From contig JALSQX010000067.1 in the NCBI GenBank assembly GCA_026985075.1, forward strand, positions 1 to 64,000: a stretch of DNA of 64,000 nt, read 5' to 3'. The notes under the pieces are model-generated. The model had not been told where the DNA came from and did no database searches. It saw only the letters and a program-made list of their open reading frames with translations. Source of the DNA: Blastocatellia bacterium (GTDB lineage Bacteria > Acidobacteriota > Blastocatellia > HR10 > J050). Below, in pieces: positions 28,573 through 38,645 of the stretch; the first letter of the stretch is position 1, and every line of letters starts with the position of its first letter. Position numbers and translations under genes: made by a program.

Positions 28573-29703
28573 TCAATTGACATAGCGGTGAAATCGGACG
28601 CTGGCGATCAACCCGAGAGCCATGAACGTCGTCATCATGGACGATCCGCCATAACTCATGAGCGGGAGGGGAATCCCCATGATGGGGAGCAATCCCACGA
28701 CCATGCCGATATTGACGATGATGTGGAATCCTAACAGACACACCAATCCCGCGGTCAAAATCGTCCCGAGTTGATCCCGTGCTCGTCTGGCATGATCAAT
28801 GGCGCGCATGAGAATAAATAAGTATAACCCCAGGACGATCACCATACCAACGAACCCCGTCTCCTCGGCGACCACCGAGGCGATGAAATCGGTGTGCGGA
28901 TAGGGCAGGAATTTCAGCCGGCTCTGCGTACCTTGGGCGATGCCCTTGCCCCACAGGCCTCCGGAACCGACGGCGATGTTCGACTGCATCGTATGGTACC
29001 CGAATCCCCAGGGATCCACGCGCTCCGGATGGAGAATGGCTTCGATCCGTTGCAATTGATAGGGTTTCAAAAAATAGCGGCGTCCCTGCCACCCCGCCGC
29101 CATGACGAGCACCAGCAAGAGGCTCCCGGTGATCACCCATCGAGGACGAATCCCGGCCACGAACACGGCCCCGGCCAATGCCGGCAAATAGGTGATCGCC
29201 GTGCCTTGATCGGGCTCCAGGACGATCAGGATCATGGGAACCAGAATGAGGGCGGTCGCTCTGGTCAATTGCCCCATCGTCAGGTAAGGATCGATTCGGC
29301 CCCTCCTCTCCTCCTGCGCCTTGGTCAGATAGAGCGCCAGCGCCAGGACGCTGGCCAGTTTCGCGAACTCCGACGGTTGAATACTCACCCCACCGATGCG
29401 GAACCAGGCGCGAGCTCCGTTGACCTCGGTTCCGGCGATGAGGACGAGGATGAGCAACCCGATGGCCCCGGCATACCACATCCAGGCCATCTCGGCCAGT
29501 CGCCGATAGTCGATGAGCGCCAACCCGATCATGCCCACGAGGCCCAATCCGATCCAGGCCAGTTGGCGCATCCAGAAATCCTGGCCGGGCTGGGCACTAT
29601 GGATCTCCACGACGCCCAATCCGGCCAACCCCAGGGCGGCCAGCAACAACCACCAATCGAAGTCCACCCAGACCCGGGATCGTCTCTGGGCGCGTCTGTT
29701 CAT
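28573..29703 (-). CDS. rodA: Peptidoglycan glycosyltransferase RodA
   Basis: SEDS-family polymerase of the elongasome. The 376-residue protein with about ten membrane helices shows GARAWFRIGGVSIQPSEFAKL, LIVLEPDQGTAITYLPAL, GWGFGYHTMQSNIAVGSGGLWGKG-like (WGFGYHTMQSNIAVGSGGLW) and GIPLPLMSYGGSSMM, all diagnostic. It overlaps mrdA by ATGA; PBP2 is its obligate partner. Confidence 0.96.
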   Translation of the reverse strand: MNRRAQRRSRVWVDFDWWLLLAALGLAGLGVVEIHSAQPGQDFWMRQLAWIGLGLVGMIGLALIDYRRLAEMAWMWYAGAIGLLILVLIAGTEVNGARAWFRIGGVSIQPSEFAKLASVLALALYLTKAQEERRGRIDPYLTMGQLTRATALILVPMILIVLEPDQGTAITYLPALAGAVFVAGIRPRWVITGSLLLVLVMAAGWQGRRYFLKPYQLQRIEAILHPERVDPWGFGYHTMQSNIAVGSGGLWGKGIAQGTQSRLKFLPYPHTDFIASVVAEETGFVGMVIVLGLYLFILMRAIDHARRARDQLGTILTAGLVCLLGFHIIVNIGMVVGLLPIMGIPLPLMSYGGSSMMTTFMALGLIASVRFHRYVN

Positions 29704-31877
29704 GGGCGTTTCCTCATCGTCGAGCGAGGCTGGTTCGCGGCCGGATCGGCCGATTGACTCTCTGGCGGCGACGCGGTCGCGGCCTCGGGACCGGCAGCCG
29801 GTGACCGCGTCGACGACGGAGCCGGTTGAATCCGACGGCGCTCGGATCGCATCGCCCCGGGCGGCTCATCGGGGGCGCGCTCGATGAGCTCACCATGTTC
29901 GCCCTCACCGCGATCGGACGGCGGCCGCGTCTCCGTTGGCTCTGCCGGTCGATCCGACGTCGATGACGCCGTCTGCGAAACCGGCTCCCCGTCGCTCGAT
30001 GGCCCGGTGGAGGAAGGCGGCGTCTGTCGAGCGACCTCCACCTCTTCGGGGACGCCGTAGTGCTTATTGCGATAAGCCTCAAAAATGGCGCGAGCGATGG
30101 GCGCACTATACGTCCCTCCGAATCCCACATTCTCCACCAGCACGACCACGGCGATCTCAGGCCGCGATCGCGGAGCGAAGGCGACGAACCAGGCGTGGTC
30201 TTTGAGCTTCCCCCCGGCCTTGTGAGTGGCCACGACCTGAGCCGTTCCCGTCTTGCCGCTCACGTCGAATCCCACGACCCGCGCCCGCGTCCCCGTCCCC
30301 TGCTCGTTGACCACTCCCCATAGACTGTAGCGAATCATCTCGCAGGTGCGCTGGTGAAGCGGAACGACGACGACATCATCCCCCTGATAACTCAGGCGCT
30401 GCCCCGGGGGGCCAGCCTCCAGGAAGACGTGGGGCCGATGAAGGATCCCTCCCATCGCAATCCCAGCCACCGCCCGCAACAACTGCAGCGGCGTGACGGC
30501 GACCGAGCCCTGACCGATGGCGGCGATCACCGTATCGAAATCTCGCCAGATGGGATCCTTGGGATTCAATCGCGCCTTGACCTCGGGACCGGGAATGATC
30601 CCTCCGCGCTCGTTGGGGAGATCGATACCCGTCGGCTGTCCCATTCCCAATCGTTTCACCCACTCGTGCATTCGGCGAATGCCCAGTTTCAATCCCAACC
30701 GATAGAAATAGCCATCGCAGGAGACGACCAACGCGCGATGCAGATCGGGCATGCCATGCGCGCCCATACATCGGACGAAGCGCCGACCCACTTGCAATCC
30801 TCCACCGCACATCAGGCGCGAATCCTTCACCGAGATCACGCCTTCCTCGAGCGCCGCTGTGGCCACCAGGACTTTCCAGGTCGATCCGGTGGGGTAGAGA
30901 CCCTGAATGGCGCGATTGTAGAGCGGGTGATCGGGATCGGTCACCAGACGACGAAACTCGGCCTTCCCCTCGGGCGTGTTGATGCGCGCGGCGAACAGGT
31001 TGGGATCGAATGCCGGATGACTGACCATGGCCAGGATTTCGCCAGTTCGCGGATCCATGGCCACCACCACCCCTCGTCGACGGCCCAATTGCTGTTCGGC
31101 GACCCGCTGCAGATCCAGATCGATGGTCAACCGGATGGATCGGCCGGGTATGGGGTCGATCTGCTCGATCTGGCTGATCTCTCGACCGGCACTATCGACG
31201 ACGACGCGCCGAATGCCATCGCGCCCGCGGAGCAGCCGATCGTACACTTTTTCCACTCCCGCCTTCCCGATGATATCGCCGGGTCGATAGCCTTCATACT
31301 CGGGCCGGGCCAATTCCCGCTGGGAGATCTCGCCCACATACCCGAGCACGTGAGCCAACAGCCGCCCGTAGGGATACCGCCGCTGCGGTTGCTCGATCAC
31401 GTCCAGTTCCGGATACTCCAGTTGATGAGCGCGCACCCAGGCCACGTCAGCCGGGTCGGCATTGGCCTCGATGACCATGGGATAGTAGAGCGGTTGCCGG
31501 CGGGCCACCTCCAGTCGGGCCCGGACGAAGTCCCGGTCCAGCGTGACGCCCTGGGCGATGAGTTCGTCGACGAGGTCCAGGACGCTCTTGCCCCGGGCTT
31601 TGACTTCCTCGCGATTGACGATGATGCTCAACGTCGGTCGATTATCGACCAGGACGCGCCCCTCCCGATCGAGGATGAGGCCGCGAGGGGCCGCAATGGG
31701 GATGGTCTTCAATCGATTGCTCTCGGCCGCCCTGACGTATTCTTCGTGATGAATCACCTGCAACGACCACAGCCGAAATCCCAGGATGGCGAAGGCGGCG
31801 ACCAGCAGATATTGAATCATGGCCAACCGCGATTGACCATCAAAGCGCTGTCCTCTGCCTCGCTCTATACTTCTCAT
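29700..31877 (-). CDS. mrdA: Penicillin-binding protein 2
   Basis: Class B transpeptidase of the elongasome (725 residues). A membrane anchor (MIQYLLVAAFAILGFRLWSL) precedes a PBP-dimer domain (APRGLILDREGRVLVDNRPT) and the transpeptidase with YPTGSTWKVL (Ser-x-x-Lys), SCDGYF (SxN position reads Ser-Cys-Asp) and VSGKTGTAQV (KTG). The C-terminal ~110 residues are a Pro/Ser/Glu-rich tail not seen in most homologues. The ATG at 31877 overlaps the mreD stop (ATGA); the longer open frame reads back through mreD out of frame. Confidence 0.95.
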   Translation of the reverse strand: MRSIERGRGQRFDGQSRLAMIQYLLVAAFAILGFRLWSLQVIHHEEYVRAAESNRLKTIPIAAPRGLILDREGRVLVDNRPTLSIIVNREEVKARGKSVLDLVDELIAQGVTLDRDFVRARLEVARRQPLYYPMVIEANADPADVAWVRAHQLEYPELDVIEQPQRRYPYGRLLAHVLGYVGEISQRELARPEYEGYRPGDIIGKAGVEKVYDRLLRGRDGIRRVVVDSAGREISQIEQIDPIPGRSIRLTIDLDLQRVAEQQLGRRRGVVVAMDPRTGEILAMVSHPAFDPNLFAARINTPEGKAEFRRLVTDPDHPLYNRAIQGLYPTGSTWKVLVATAALEEGVISVKDSRLMCGGGLQVGRRFVRCMGAHGMPDLHRALVVSCDGYFYRLGLKLGIRRMHEWVKRLGMGQPTGIDLPNERGGIIPGPEVKARLNPKDPIWRDFDTVIAAIGQGSVAVTPLQLLRAVAGIAMGGILHRPHVFLEAGPPGQRLSYQGDDVVVVPLHQRTCEMIRYSLWGVVNEQGTGTRARVVGFDVSGKTGTAQVVATHKAGGKLKDHAWFVAFAPRSRPEIAVVVLVENVGFGGTYSAPIARAIFEAYRNKHYGVPEEVEVARQTPPSSTGPSSDGEPVSQTASSTSDRPAEPTETRPPSDRGEGEHGELIERAPDEPPGAMRSERRRIQPAPSSTRSPAAGPEAATASPPESQSADPAANQPRSTMRKRP

Positions 31878-32491
31878 AGTCTCGGACGTCTCCGCCGATA
31901 CCGGCGCGCCCACAGCCGAGTGGGCCGCGATGGTCGCTCTTGCATGAACAGATCCAACACATGGAACCCCACGGCCGCCCCGATCACATTGGCCGTCAGG
32001 TACCATCCCAGATAGTGCATGAGCTGTTGGCCGACCGGCTGGACGAGCAACCGAACGCCGAACAGGGCGTGCAAGCCGATGAACAGGAAACCGTTGACCA
32101 GGGCCGCCGCCCCCATCACCAGGAGCCGAGGGATCATGTGATCCAGGGCGAGATGTTCGCTCAGCAGGCTGGCGCCGTAGCCGATCACCGTCTTGGTGAA
32201 GCTCTGAGTCCCCAGCAGTCCTCCGGAAAAGCTATCCTGGACCAACCCCGAACCCGCCGCCACCCAAATCGTGCGCTTCGGGTTCCTCCCGAAACTGGTG
32301 TATACGGTCATGATTAACACGAGATCGAGATAGTTCAGATCGAAGTGCTCGAAGCGAAGATAGCGCGCAATGAGTAATTGCAGCAGCAAGGCTGCTCCCA
32401 CTGAAACGGCGATCTTCGTCGAATTCACTCCGTCTGACGCACGGGGCCCGAGTGCTGCGGGCGAAGCGAAGAGGAGAGTGGGTCGGGTCAC
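31874..32491 (-). CDS. mreD: Rod shape-determining protein MreD
   Basis: Polytopic membrane component of the elongasome, 205 residues with about five helices (VSVGAALLLQLLIARY; LDLVLIMTVYTSFGRNPKRTIWVAAGSGLVQDSFSGG; MGAAALVNGFLFIGLHALFG). Identification rests mainly on its position between mreC and mrdA plus the DxxxG-rich second loop. The start is a GTG at 32491 with a weak ribosome site; a second GTG at 32428 (NSTKIAVSVGA) is an alternative. Confidence 0.88.
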   Translation of the reverse strand: MTRPTLLFASPAALGPRASDGVNSTKIAVSVGAALLLQLLIARYLRFEHFDLNYLDLVLIMTVYTSFGRNPKRTIWVAAGSGLVQDSFSGGLLGTQSFTKTVIGYGASLLSEHLALDHMIPRLLVMGAAALVNGFLFIGLHALFGVRLLVQPVGQQLMHYLGWYLTANVIGAAVGFHVLDLFMQERPSRPTRLWARRYRRRRPRL

Positions 32492-32581
32492 TCACTCAAG
32501 ACGCCGGGTCTTGAAATCTCGGTCATCGGTCTGGCACTCGGCCCCATCCTTTCTTCATTACTTTTCCACCTTCGCTTTCGC

Positions 32582-33451
32582 CTATTGACCGGAGGCCACC
32601 GAGGTATCCCAGTTCACCGAGGCGGGCCGATTCAATAACACAATCACCTCCTCCAACTTCCCCAACTGGGCCAGCGGCTCGACGGTGATCTCTTGTGAGA
32701 CGAGTGCTGACCGTTTGCTCACCGACAGGACGCGGCCAATGGGAATGCCGCGCGGGTAGATGCCATCCTGCCCGGTGGTATACACGATCTCGCCTTCGGT
32801 GACCTCCACGTTACCGGGAACATAACGCATGGCGCATAACGCTTCGCTGCGACCTTCCAGCACGCCGACGGCCCGCGAGTCCTCGGTTACGCCAATGACG
32901 GCCCCGGCGCCACTCCGCTCATCGGTGATCAATTGGACCTGGGCGCTGAACGGGCCCAGGGCGACGACGCGCCCCACCAGCCCGTCGGGCGTGATCACCG
33001 CGGCGTTGAGTCGAATGCCGTCCCGTCGCCCCCGGTCGATGACGATGGTCTGAAACCACGCCGCTACATCGCGGCCAATCACTCGCGCCACGACGCTCTC
33101 GCTGGCCAGCGTTCGCTGAAATCGCCCGTAGCTGACCAACCGCTCGGCCATCTTGGCCGCCTCTCGATACTGATGGAGCTCCCAGCGTAACCGAGCGACC
33201 TCTTCCCGCAGAGCGTCATTCTCCTGGCTCACCCGATGGAGGTCGACAACCTGATGCCAGAGGTCACTCGCGCCCGAGAACACGCGGGTCATCGTGGACA
33301 AGAAGGGGGCGAACACGGTGACCGCCCACACGCGCAACAGCGATTGCTGAGTATCCGGATGCCGCGCTTGCAACGACATGAGGACCAACTGACTGCCGAG
33401 CAATCCCACCACGAGGAAAGATATCCGACGCTGTTTGCCCATTGGCCTCAT
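32582..33451 (-). CDS. mreC: Rod shape-determining protein MreC
   Basis: Bitopic periplasmic scaffold linking MreB to PBP2. The 289-residue protein has one N-terminal membrane helix (FLVVGLLGSQLVLMSLQ), a coiled coil (SQENDALREEVARLRWELHQYREAAKMAERL), and the MreC beta domain (ARVIGRDVAAWFQTIVIDRGRRDGI, GLVGRVVALGPFSAQVQLITDERS, ITVEPLAQLGKLEEVIVLL). An alternative ATG is at 33442. It starts 13 bases after the mreB stop. Confidence 0.95.
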   Translation of the reverse strand: MRPMGKQRRISFLVVGLLGSQLVLMSLQARHPDTQQSLLRVWAVTVFAPFLSTMTRVFSGASDLWHQVVDLHRVSQENDALREEVARLRWELHQYREAAKMAERLVSYGRFQRTLASESVVARVIGRDVAAWFQTIVIDRGRRDGIRLNAAVITPDGLVGRVVALGPFSAQVQLITDERSGAGAVIGVTEDSRAVGVLEGRSEALCAMRYVPGNVEVTEGEIVYTTGQDGIYPRGIPIGRVLSVSKRSALVSQEITVEPLAQLGKLEEVIVLLNRPASVNWDTSVASGQ

Positions 33452-33464
33452 GACGGCGTCTGAC

Positions 33465-34502
33465 TCAATATTCCAGACGTTCCAGGTTCGTGCACACCCG
33501 CTTCAACAGATCAATATCATCGAGCATCTTCCCGGTGCCCAGGACGACCGAGGAGAGAGGATCTTCGGCCATGATGACGGGGACGCTGGTCTCCAATTGG
33601 AGCCGTTTATCCAGATTCCTCAACAGCGCCCCTCCGCCGGTGAGCACGATACCGTGATCGATGATATCGGCGGCCAGTTCCGGCGGCGTGCGCTCCAGGG
33701 CCACTCGCACAGCATTGACCACGGTGGTCACCGTCTCGGCCAACGCTTCCCGAATCTCCTCGTCGGTGATGGTGATCGTCTTGGGAACGCCCTCGATGAG
33801 GCTTCGCCCGCGCACTTCCATGGACAACGGCTCTTCCAGCGGATAGGCCGAGCCCAATTCGATTTTGATCTGCTCGGCGGTTCGCTCTCCGATGAGGAGA
33901 TTGTACTTTCGCTTGATATATTGAATAATGGCCTCGTCCATCTCATTGCCCGCGACGCGGACCGAGCGCGAGTAGACGATCCCGGAGAGAGAGATGACGG
34001 CGATATCGGTCGTCCCCCCACCGATATCCACGATCATATTGCCGGTCGGCTCGGTGATCGGCAATCCCGAACCGATGGCCGCCGCCATGCACTCCTCCAC
34101 CAGGTAGACGTCGCTGGCCCGAGCGCGATAAGCGGCATCGATGACCGCTCGCCGCTCCACCTGCGTGATCTCTCCGGGGATGCCGATGACCACTCGCGGG
34201 TTGACCCACGATCGTCCATTATGGGCCTTGCGGATGAAACTCTGGAGCATGATCTCGGTGAGCTCGAAATTGGCGATCACGCCATCGCGCATGGGACGAA
34301 TGGCCACGATATTGGAATGGGTCCGCCCCAGCATCTCCTTGGCTTCCTTGCCCACCGCTTCGACCTTATGGGTGACCTTGTTGACGACGACGATGGACGG
34401 CTCGCTGACCACAATGCCTCGCCCCTTGGCATAAACCAGCGTATTGGCCGTCCCCAAATCGATGGCTAGGTCGTTTGAGAAAATCCGAAAGATCGAAGGC
34501 AA
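33465..34502 (-). CDS. mreB: Rod shape-determining actin-like protein MreB
   Basis: Cytoskeletal ATPase that directs lateral wall synthesis. The 345-residue protein has [20 protein letters not shown] (phosphate 1), [17 protein letters not shown] (phosphate 2), and [16 protein letters not shown] (adenosine). The start is a TTG at 34502 ([10 protein letters not shown]) preceded by AAGGAG at 7 bases; no ATG fits. It is the first gene of mreB-mreC-mreD-mrdA-rodA. A weak promoter candidate (TTGAAT-N17-TACATT) lies about 80 bases upstream on the minus strand. Confidence 0.97.
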   Translation of the reverse strand: MPSIFRIFSNDLAIDLGTANTLVYAKGRGIVVSEPSIVVVNKVTHKVEAVGKEAKEMLGRTHSNIVAIRPMRDGVIANFELTEIMLQSFIRKAHNGRSWVNPRVVIGIPGEITQVERRAVIDAAYRARASDVYLVEECMAAAIGSGLPITEPTGNMIVDIGGGTTDIAVISLSGIVYSRSVRVAGNEMDEAIIQYIKRKYNLLIGERTAEQIKIELGSAYPLEEPLSMEVRGRSLIEGVPKTITITDEEIREALAETVTTVVNAVRVALERTPPELAADIIDHGIVLTGGGALLRNLDKRLQLETSVPVIMAEDPLSSVVLGTGKMLDDIDLLKRVCTNLERLEY

Positions 34503-35097
34503 CGTACTTCTCCTTCCCCAATTGTTATTGAACCATCATTCTTCTTTGGCCTCACTGGTGACAGACAAAATGTATCATAACCAGGGAGGTGATTCAACCG
34601 TTTTTTCATTCCGCGTTCGGCTTCCCTCTCCCACCCCGTTAGGACATAGGACGACGATATGTCCAGAGGTCATGAGGGCTCCATCATTGTCGGCGAGAGG
34701 TCACCCGATATGACCGTTCACCCCCCCGGTCGTGACCGAGGGCGCGCGGCCGAAGGTGGGTCAACCAGAAATGGGGAGAGTCAAAGGCAAAGCGCAACAG
34801 CAATCCGGGGCACCCTGAATCGGGCGCTATATTCCCTGACCTGCGCCATGAAGATCGGGAACGCGCCTGACGGTTCCCCTTGGGCTGCGGACGAGCGGTG
34901 GGGTTTCTCCGGAGGGCCCCGGGAACGAGCTCCCAACCGATCGGTTCCCCGCCGACCGAGCCGCCGCGCCTCCTCAGAAACCTCCCCACAAGCTGACACC
35001 CTTCACCCGGTGCCCTGTCGGTCTCATTTGCGCTCGCCGTCGATCCGATCTAAAATGTAGCTTTGATGTCACCGACATTGACGGGAGTGAAACAAAC
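34503..35097. other. Divergent regulatory region between mreB and the ppiD-like gene
   Basis: About 595 bases with no supported gene. The left end holds the mreB leader; the right end holds a plus-strand promoter. The middle (34.85-35.0 kb) has GC-rich, partly palindromic sequence that faintly recalls the family A/B hairpins but is too decayed to assign. Confidence 0.5.
35028..35056 (+). promoter_or_regulatory. Promoter for the ppiD-like gene
   Basis: TTGCGC (35028-35033) and TAAAAT (35051-35056) are separated by 17 bases; the predicted start is about 35 bases before the ATG at 35098. Confidence 0.55.
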
Positions 35098-37092
35098 ATG
35101 CTTCGATTCTTGAGCAAGCAGCAACGAGCGCGGAACATCCTGCTGGTGTTTCTTTCCTTCCTGTTGGCGCTCACCCTGTTCGTCTTCCTCGGCCTGCCCG
35201 CCGGACGATGGTTCTCCCAGGCCATCGATTCTACCGGCGTCCTCGATCCCGATACGCCGGTGGCCGAAGTCGATGGCGAAGAGATTCCACTCGGCGAACT
35301 TCAACGAGCGCTCGATCGATTCACTCAATCCTCCCCGGGCGCGCAGAGTTTTTCGTTCATCAAATCGTTCAGCGACGAAATGCTCGATCAGCTCATCGAA
35401 CGGCGCATCAAAGAGAGAGAGGCCCGACGGCTGAAGATCACGGTCACCGATGAGGAGGTCGCGCAACAGATCGCCCGCCTCTATCCCGGATTTCTCGACG
35501 AGAAAGGGCGGTTCGTCAGTTTCGATCGCTATCGAGCGGCTCTGGAACGAAGCGGCCTCAAGGTGACCGAATTCGAGAATGACATCCGCGCCTCGCTGCT
35601 GGACGAGAAACTTCGCAGTTACATCACGGCCGGGGTCACGGTGACGCCACAGGAGATCGAACGCGCTTATGTCCGCCAGAACACGAGCGTCGATGTGGTG
35701 TACCTCATCCTCGATCCCCGCGATCTGGAGGATGAGGTCGATGTCTCCGAAGAAGAAGCCCGCCACTATTTCAACGAGCACCGAGACGAATTCGAGATCA
35801 CCGAGACGGAGCGGAAAGTCGATTATCTCTTCATCCCCTATGAACCGCTCCAGAAGACGGTCAAGGTGACCGACGACGAGATCAAACGGGAATACGAGCG
35901 CACCAAGAACCAATACACCGTCGGCGCCTGGGCGAGCCAGATCGTGTTCCCCTTCAATGAGACGAACGAAGCAGCGGTTCGGCAGAAAGCCGATGCCATC
36001 GTCAAACGCGCCCGCGGCGGCGAAAACAAACCTCCCGAAGACTTCGCCGCACTGGGCGGCAAGCGCATCGGCTACGTGAAGAAAGATCCCAAGGATACGT
36101 CTTATCGGCAGCGCATCTTCTTCCTCCGCGACGATCAAAAGAATGTGACCGATCCCATTCGCGAGGATGATGCCTTCTACGTGCTGAAGGTCCATCGATG
36201 GAAGCGGAAGTCGCTGGCCACCGTTCGCCGGGAACTGGTCCGCCGCCTTCGCGAGCGGAAAGCGCGAACTGAAGCCAACCGACTGGCCCAAGAGATCAAG
36301 AAGCGCCTGGATGAGACCAAAGATCTCCAGAAGGTCGCCGAGGAGTTTCGCCAGCAACTGGGGAATCCCCCACTGGATCAGCTCGTTCGGCACACGGGCT
36401 TCTTCGCGCCCTCGGATCGATTGCCCGAGTTCGGGACGTACTCGGCCTCGTTCACCAGTGCCTGTGCCAACTTGAACGAGATCGGGGAGGTGGGAAACCG
36501 CATCTTCTTGAAGGATGGTCTGGCCATTCCTCAACTGAGGGCCAAACGCGAGCCGCACAAGCCCGAGTTCGACGAGGTCAAAGACCGGGTCATCGCCCGC
36601 CTGCGAAGCGAGAAAGCCGAACGGTTGGCCCGCCAGCGCGCCCAACAGGTCATCGACCGGGCTCACACAGTCTCCGCTCTGCGCCGGTTGGCGCGCGCCC
36701 GCCGGTGGGACCTCAAAACGCAAAAGGACTTCAAGCGAGGGAGCATCCTCAGCGACCTCCAGCACTCGGAACAACTGGAGGGCTTCGCCTTCCGCCTCGC
36801 CCCCAACCACGTGGCTCCCCAACCGCTCAAGGTGGGCGATACGTTCGTGGTCCTCGGCGTGACCGGACGTCAGGAAGCCGATCTCACCAAGCTGGCCGAA
36901 CAAGAGGATGACCTCCGGCAGCAGCTTCTCAATCAGCGACGGGCCCAGTTCTATCAGGCTTACCTGGAGAGGATCAAAGATCGCCTGGCTTCCGAGGGAC
37001 GCATCATCATTTACAAAGATGTCTTCGACACGTTCACGGCCACCGGAGGAGCGGACATCCGCAAACTCCTCAACGTCACTCCCGCGCCATAA
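35098..37092 (+). CDS. PpiD/SurA-like periplasmic chaperone (SurA_N domain)
   Basis: The 664-residue protein is anchored by an N-terminal helix (residues 13-32, ILLVFLSFLLALTLFVFLGL). A SurA_N-type chaperone domain follows (VAEVDGEEIPLGELQRALDR, LIERRIKEREARRLKITVTDEEV, VSFDRYRAALERSGLKVTEFENDIR). The central parvulin-like region (~270-385) is weakly conserved and may lack isomerase activity. A charged C-terminus ends KDVFDTFTATGG. It likely helps envelope proteins fold. GGGAG precedes the ATG. lpxB follows after 16 bases. Confidence 0.88.
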   Translation: MLRFLSKQQRARNILLVFLSFLLALTLFVFLGLPAGRWFSQAIDSTGVLDPDTPVAEVDGEEIPLGELQRALDRFTQSSPGAQSFSFIKSFSDEMLDQLIERRIKEREARRLKITVTDEEVAQQIARLYPGFLDEKGRFVSFDRYRAALERSGLKVTEFENDIRASLLDEKLRSYITAGVTVTPQEIERAYVRQNTSVDVVYLILDPRDLEDEVDVSEEEARHYFNEHRDEFEITETERKVDYLFIPYEPLQKTVKVTDDEIKREYERTKNQYTVGAWASQIVFPFNETNEAAVRQKADAIVKRARGGENKPPEDFAALGGKRIGYVKKDPKDTSYRQRIFFLRDDQKNVTDPIREDDAFYVLKVHRWKRKSLATVRRELVRRLRERKARTEANRLAQEIKKRLDETKDLQKVAEEFRQQLGNPPLDQLVRHTGFFAPSDRLPEFGTYSASFTSACANLNEIGEVGNRIFLKDGLAIPQLRAKREPHKPEFDEVKDRVIARLRSEKAERLARQRAQQVIDRAHTVSALRRLARARRWDLKTQKDFKRGSILSDLQHSEQLEGFAFRLAPNHVAPQPLKVGDTFVVLGVTGRQEADLTKLAEQEDDLRQQLLNQRRAQFYQAYLERIKDRLASEGRIIIYKDVFDTFTATGGADIRKLLNVTPAP

Positions 37093-37108
37093 GCGCCGGA
37101 TCCGCCTC

Positions 37109-38314
37109 ATGATGCTCGCCGGAGAAGCCTCGGGCGAACGTCATGGTGCCGAACTCATCGCGGCTCTGCGAGAAGAGCACCCCCACCTCGCCTTCGAGGT
37201 CTTCGGATCGGGAGGGGCGGCCATGCGCCGGGCGGGAGCAGACATTCTGGTCGATGTCCGCGAATTGGGCATCTTCGGCATGGTGGAAACGGCCACGGCG
37301 TTGGGGAAGATCTATCGGACCTATCGTCACCTGCGCCAGGCGGCCATCGACCGACGGCCCGACGCCGTCATCATGATCGATTGGCCGGAATTCAATCTGC
37401 GACTGGCTCGACCGCTCAAGCGCGCCGGTCTTCGGATCATCTACTACATCAGTCCCCAGGTCTGGGCTTGGCGCCGGTATCGCGTGCGCCTCATTCGACG
37501 GACCGTCGATCGTATGATCGTCATTTTACCTTTCGAGGTCGATTTTTATCGCCGGTTTGGTCTGACGGTGGACTTCGTCGGGCACCCCCTGCTGGATGTT
37601 GTGCGGGCGACCAAAGATCGACGCGCGTTCTGCCGCGACCATGGTCTGGATGCCGCCCGCCCGATCATCAGTCTCCTGCCGGGAAGTCGTCGGAGCGAAC
37701 TGACGCACATCTTTCCGGCGATGGTCGAAGCGCTGCTGCGGCTGCCGCCATTGGACGCTCAATTCGTCGTCCCGCTGGCTCCCACCATTCCCCGGTCATG
37801 GGCCGAACGCCTCTCGGCGGAGGTGATGGAACGATGGAGGTCGACGCTGGCGGGTGGCAAGGGCGCGACAAGAGGGTCGCCCGTCGCCACGCTCACCTTC
37901 GTCGAGCAGGATACGCACAATGCCTTGGCCCACTCCATCCTGGCCGTGGTGACCAGTGGCACGGCCACGCTGGAAGCCGCCCTGCTGGAGACGCCTTTGA
38001 TCGTCGTCTATCGCAGCTCGATGCTCAACTGGTTTCTGGTGCGACCGCTCCTGCACGTCGATACGTTCGGCATGGTCAATCTCATCGCTGGCCGGAAGAT
38101 CGTGCCCGAACTCATTCAACATGATCTCACGCCGGAGCGCCTCGCTCACACCATGTTGGAGTTCGTCAACGACGAGCGGAGGCGGCAGGCCGTCAAGGAA
38201 GAGCTCCGACAGCTCAAACGGCGTCTGGGACCGGGACGGGCGGCCCATCGCGCGGCTCGTCTCATCGTAGAGACCATCGACCACCAGCTTGACAGTCCGA
38301 GGTCGGCGAGATAG
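37109..38314 (+). CDS. lpxB: Lipid-A-disaccharide synthase
   Basis: GT19 enzyme joining UDP-diacylglucosamine and lipid X, proof of an LPS outer membrane. The 401-residue protein has [70 protein letters not shown], and a [20 protein letters not shown] donor site. The ATG at 37109 fits the usual N-terminus although no strong ribosome site precedes it; the upstream frame overlaps the chaperone gene out of frame. The other lpx genes are not in the window. Confidence 0.95.
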   Translation: MMLAGEASGERHGAELIAALREEHPHLAFEVFGSGGAAMRRAGADILVDVRELGIFGMVETATALGKIYRTYRHLRQAAIDRRPDAVIMIDWPEFNLRLARPLKRAGLRIIYYISPQVWAWRRYRVRLIRRTVDRMIVILPFEVDFYRRFGLTVDFVGHPLLDVVRATKDRRAFCRDHGLDAARPIISLLPGSRRSELTHIFPAMVEALLRLPPLDAQFVVPLAPTIPRSWAERLSAEVMERWRSTLAGGKGATRGSPVATLTFVEQDTHNALAHSILAVVTSGTATLEAALLETPLIVVYRSSMLNWFLVRPLLHVDTFGMVNLIAGRKIVPELIQHDLTPERLAHTMLEFVNDERRRQAVKEELRQLKRRLGPGRAAHRAARLIVETIDHQLDSPRSAR

Positions 38315-38358
38315 GCTTAATAATTGAGCGTTGGGAAACGAAGGAGGCACAGACAGCA

Positions 38359-38577
38359 GTGAAAAAAGGCATTCATCCTGAATATCATCTGGTGACCGTC
38401 ACCTGCGCGTGTGGCGAGACCTTTCAAACGCGTTCGACCAAGAACAAGATTCACCTGGAGATTTGTTCATCCTGTCATCCCTTCTTCACCGGGAAACAGA
38501 AATATGTGGACAGCGCCGGGCGGGTCGAACGCTTCCAGAAGAAGTACGGCGACTTCCTGAACCAGAACAAATCCTGA
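38359..38577 (+). CDS. rpmE: Ribosomal protein L31 (zinc-binding form)
   Basis: 72 residues: [20 protein letters not shown], then [29 protein letters not shown]. The four cysteines (CAC and CSSC) mark the C+ zinc form. The start is GTG at 38359 with GGAGG about 10 bases upstream. Followed by prfA, a common pairing. Confidence 0.97.
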   Translation: MKKGIHPEYHLVTVTCACGETFQTRSTKNKIHLEICSSCHPFFTGKQKYVDSAGRVERFQKKYGDFLNQNKS

Positions 38578-38645
38578 GGGCATTGGGCTGATCGTCGGTT
38601 TTGTTCTCCTCGACTGACCTCGTTCGCCCTGGATCGAGAGTCGCT

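Noticed and set aside
28519-28734. Short plus-strand ORF upstream of rng and opposite the end of rodA
   Set aside because: Mostly antisense to rodA with no supporting start or motif.
35050-37110. 686-codon minus-strand frame opposite the ppiD-like gene
   Set aside because: Mirror of the chaperone frame; no start context and no recognisable motif.
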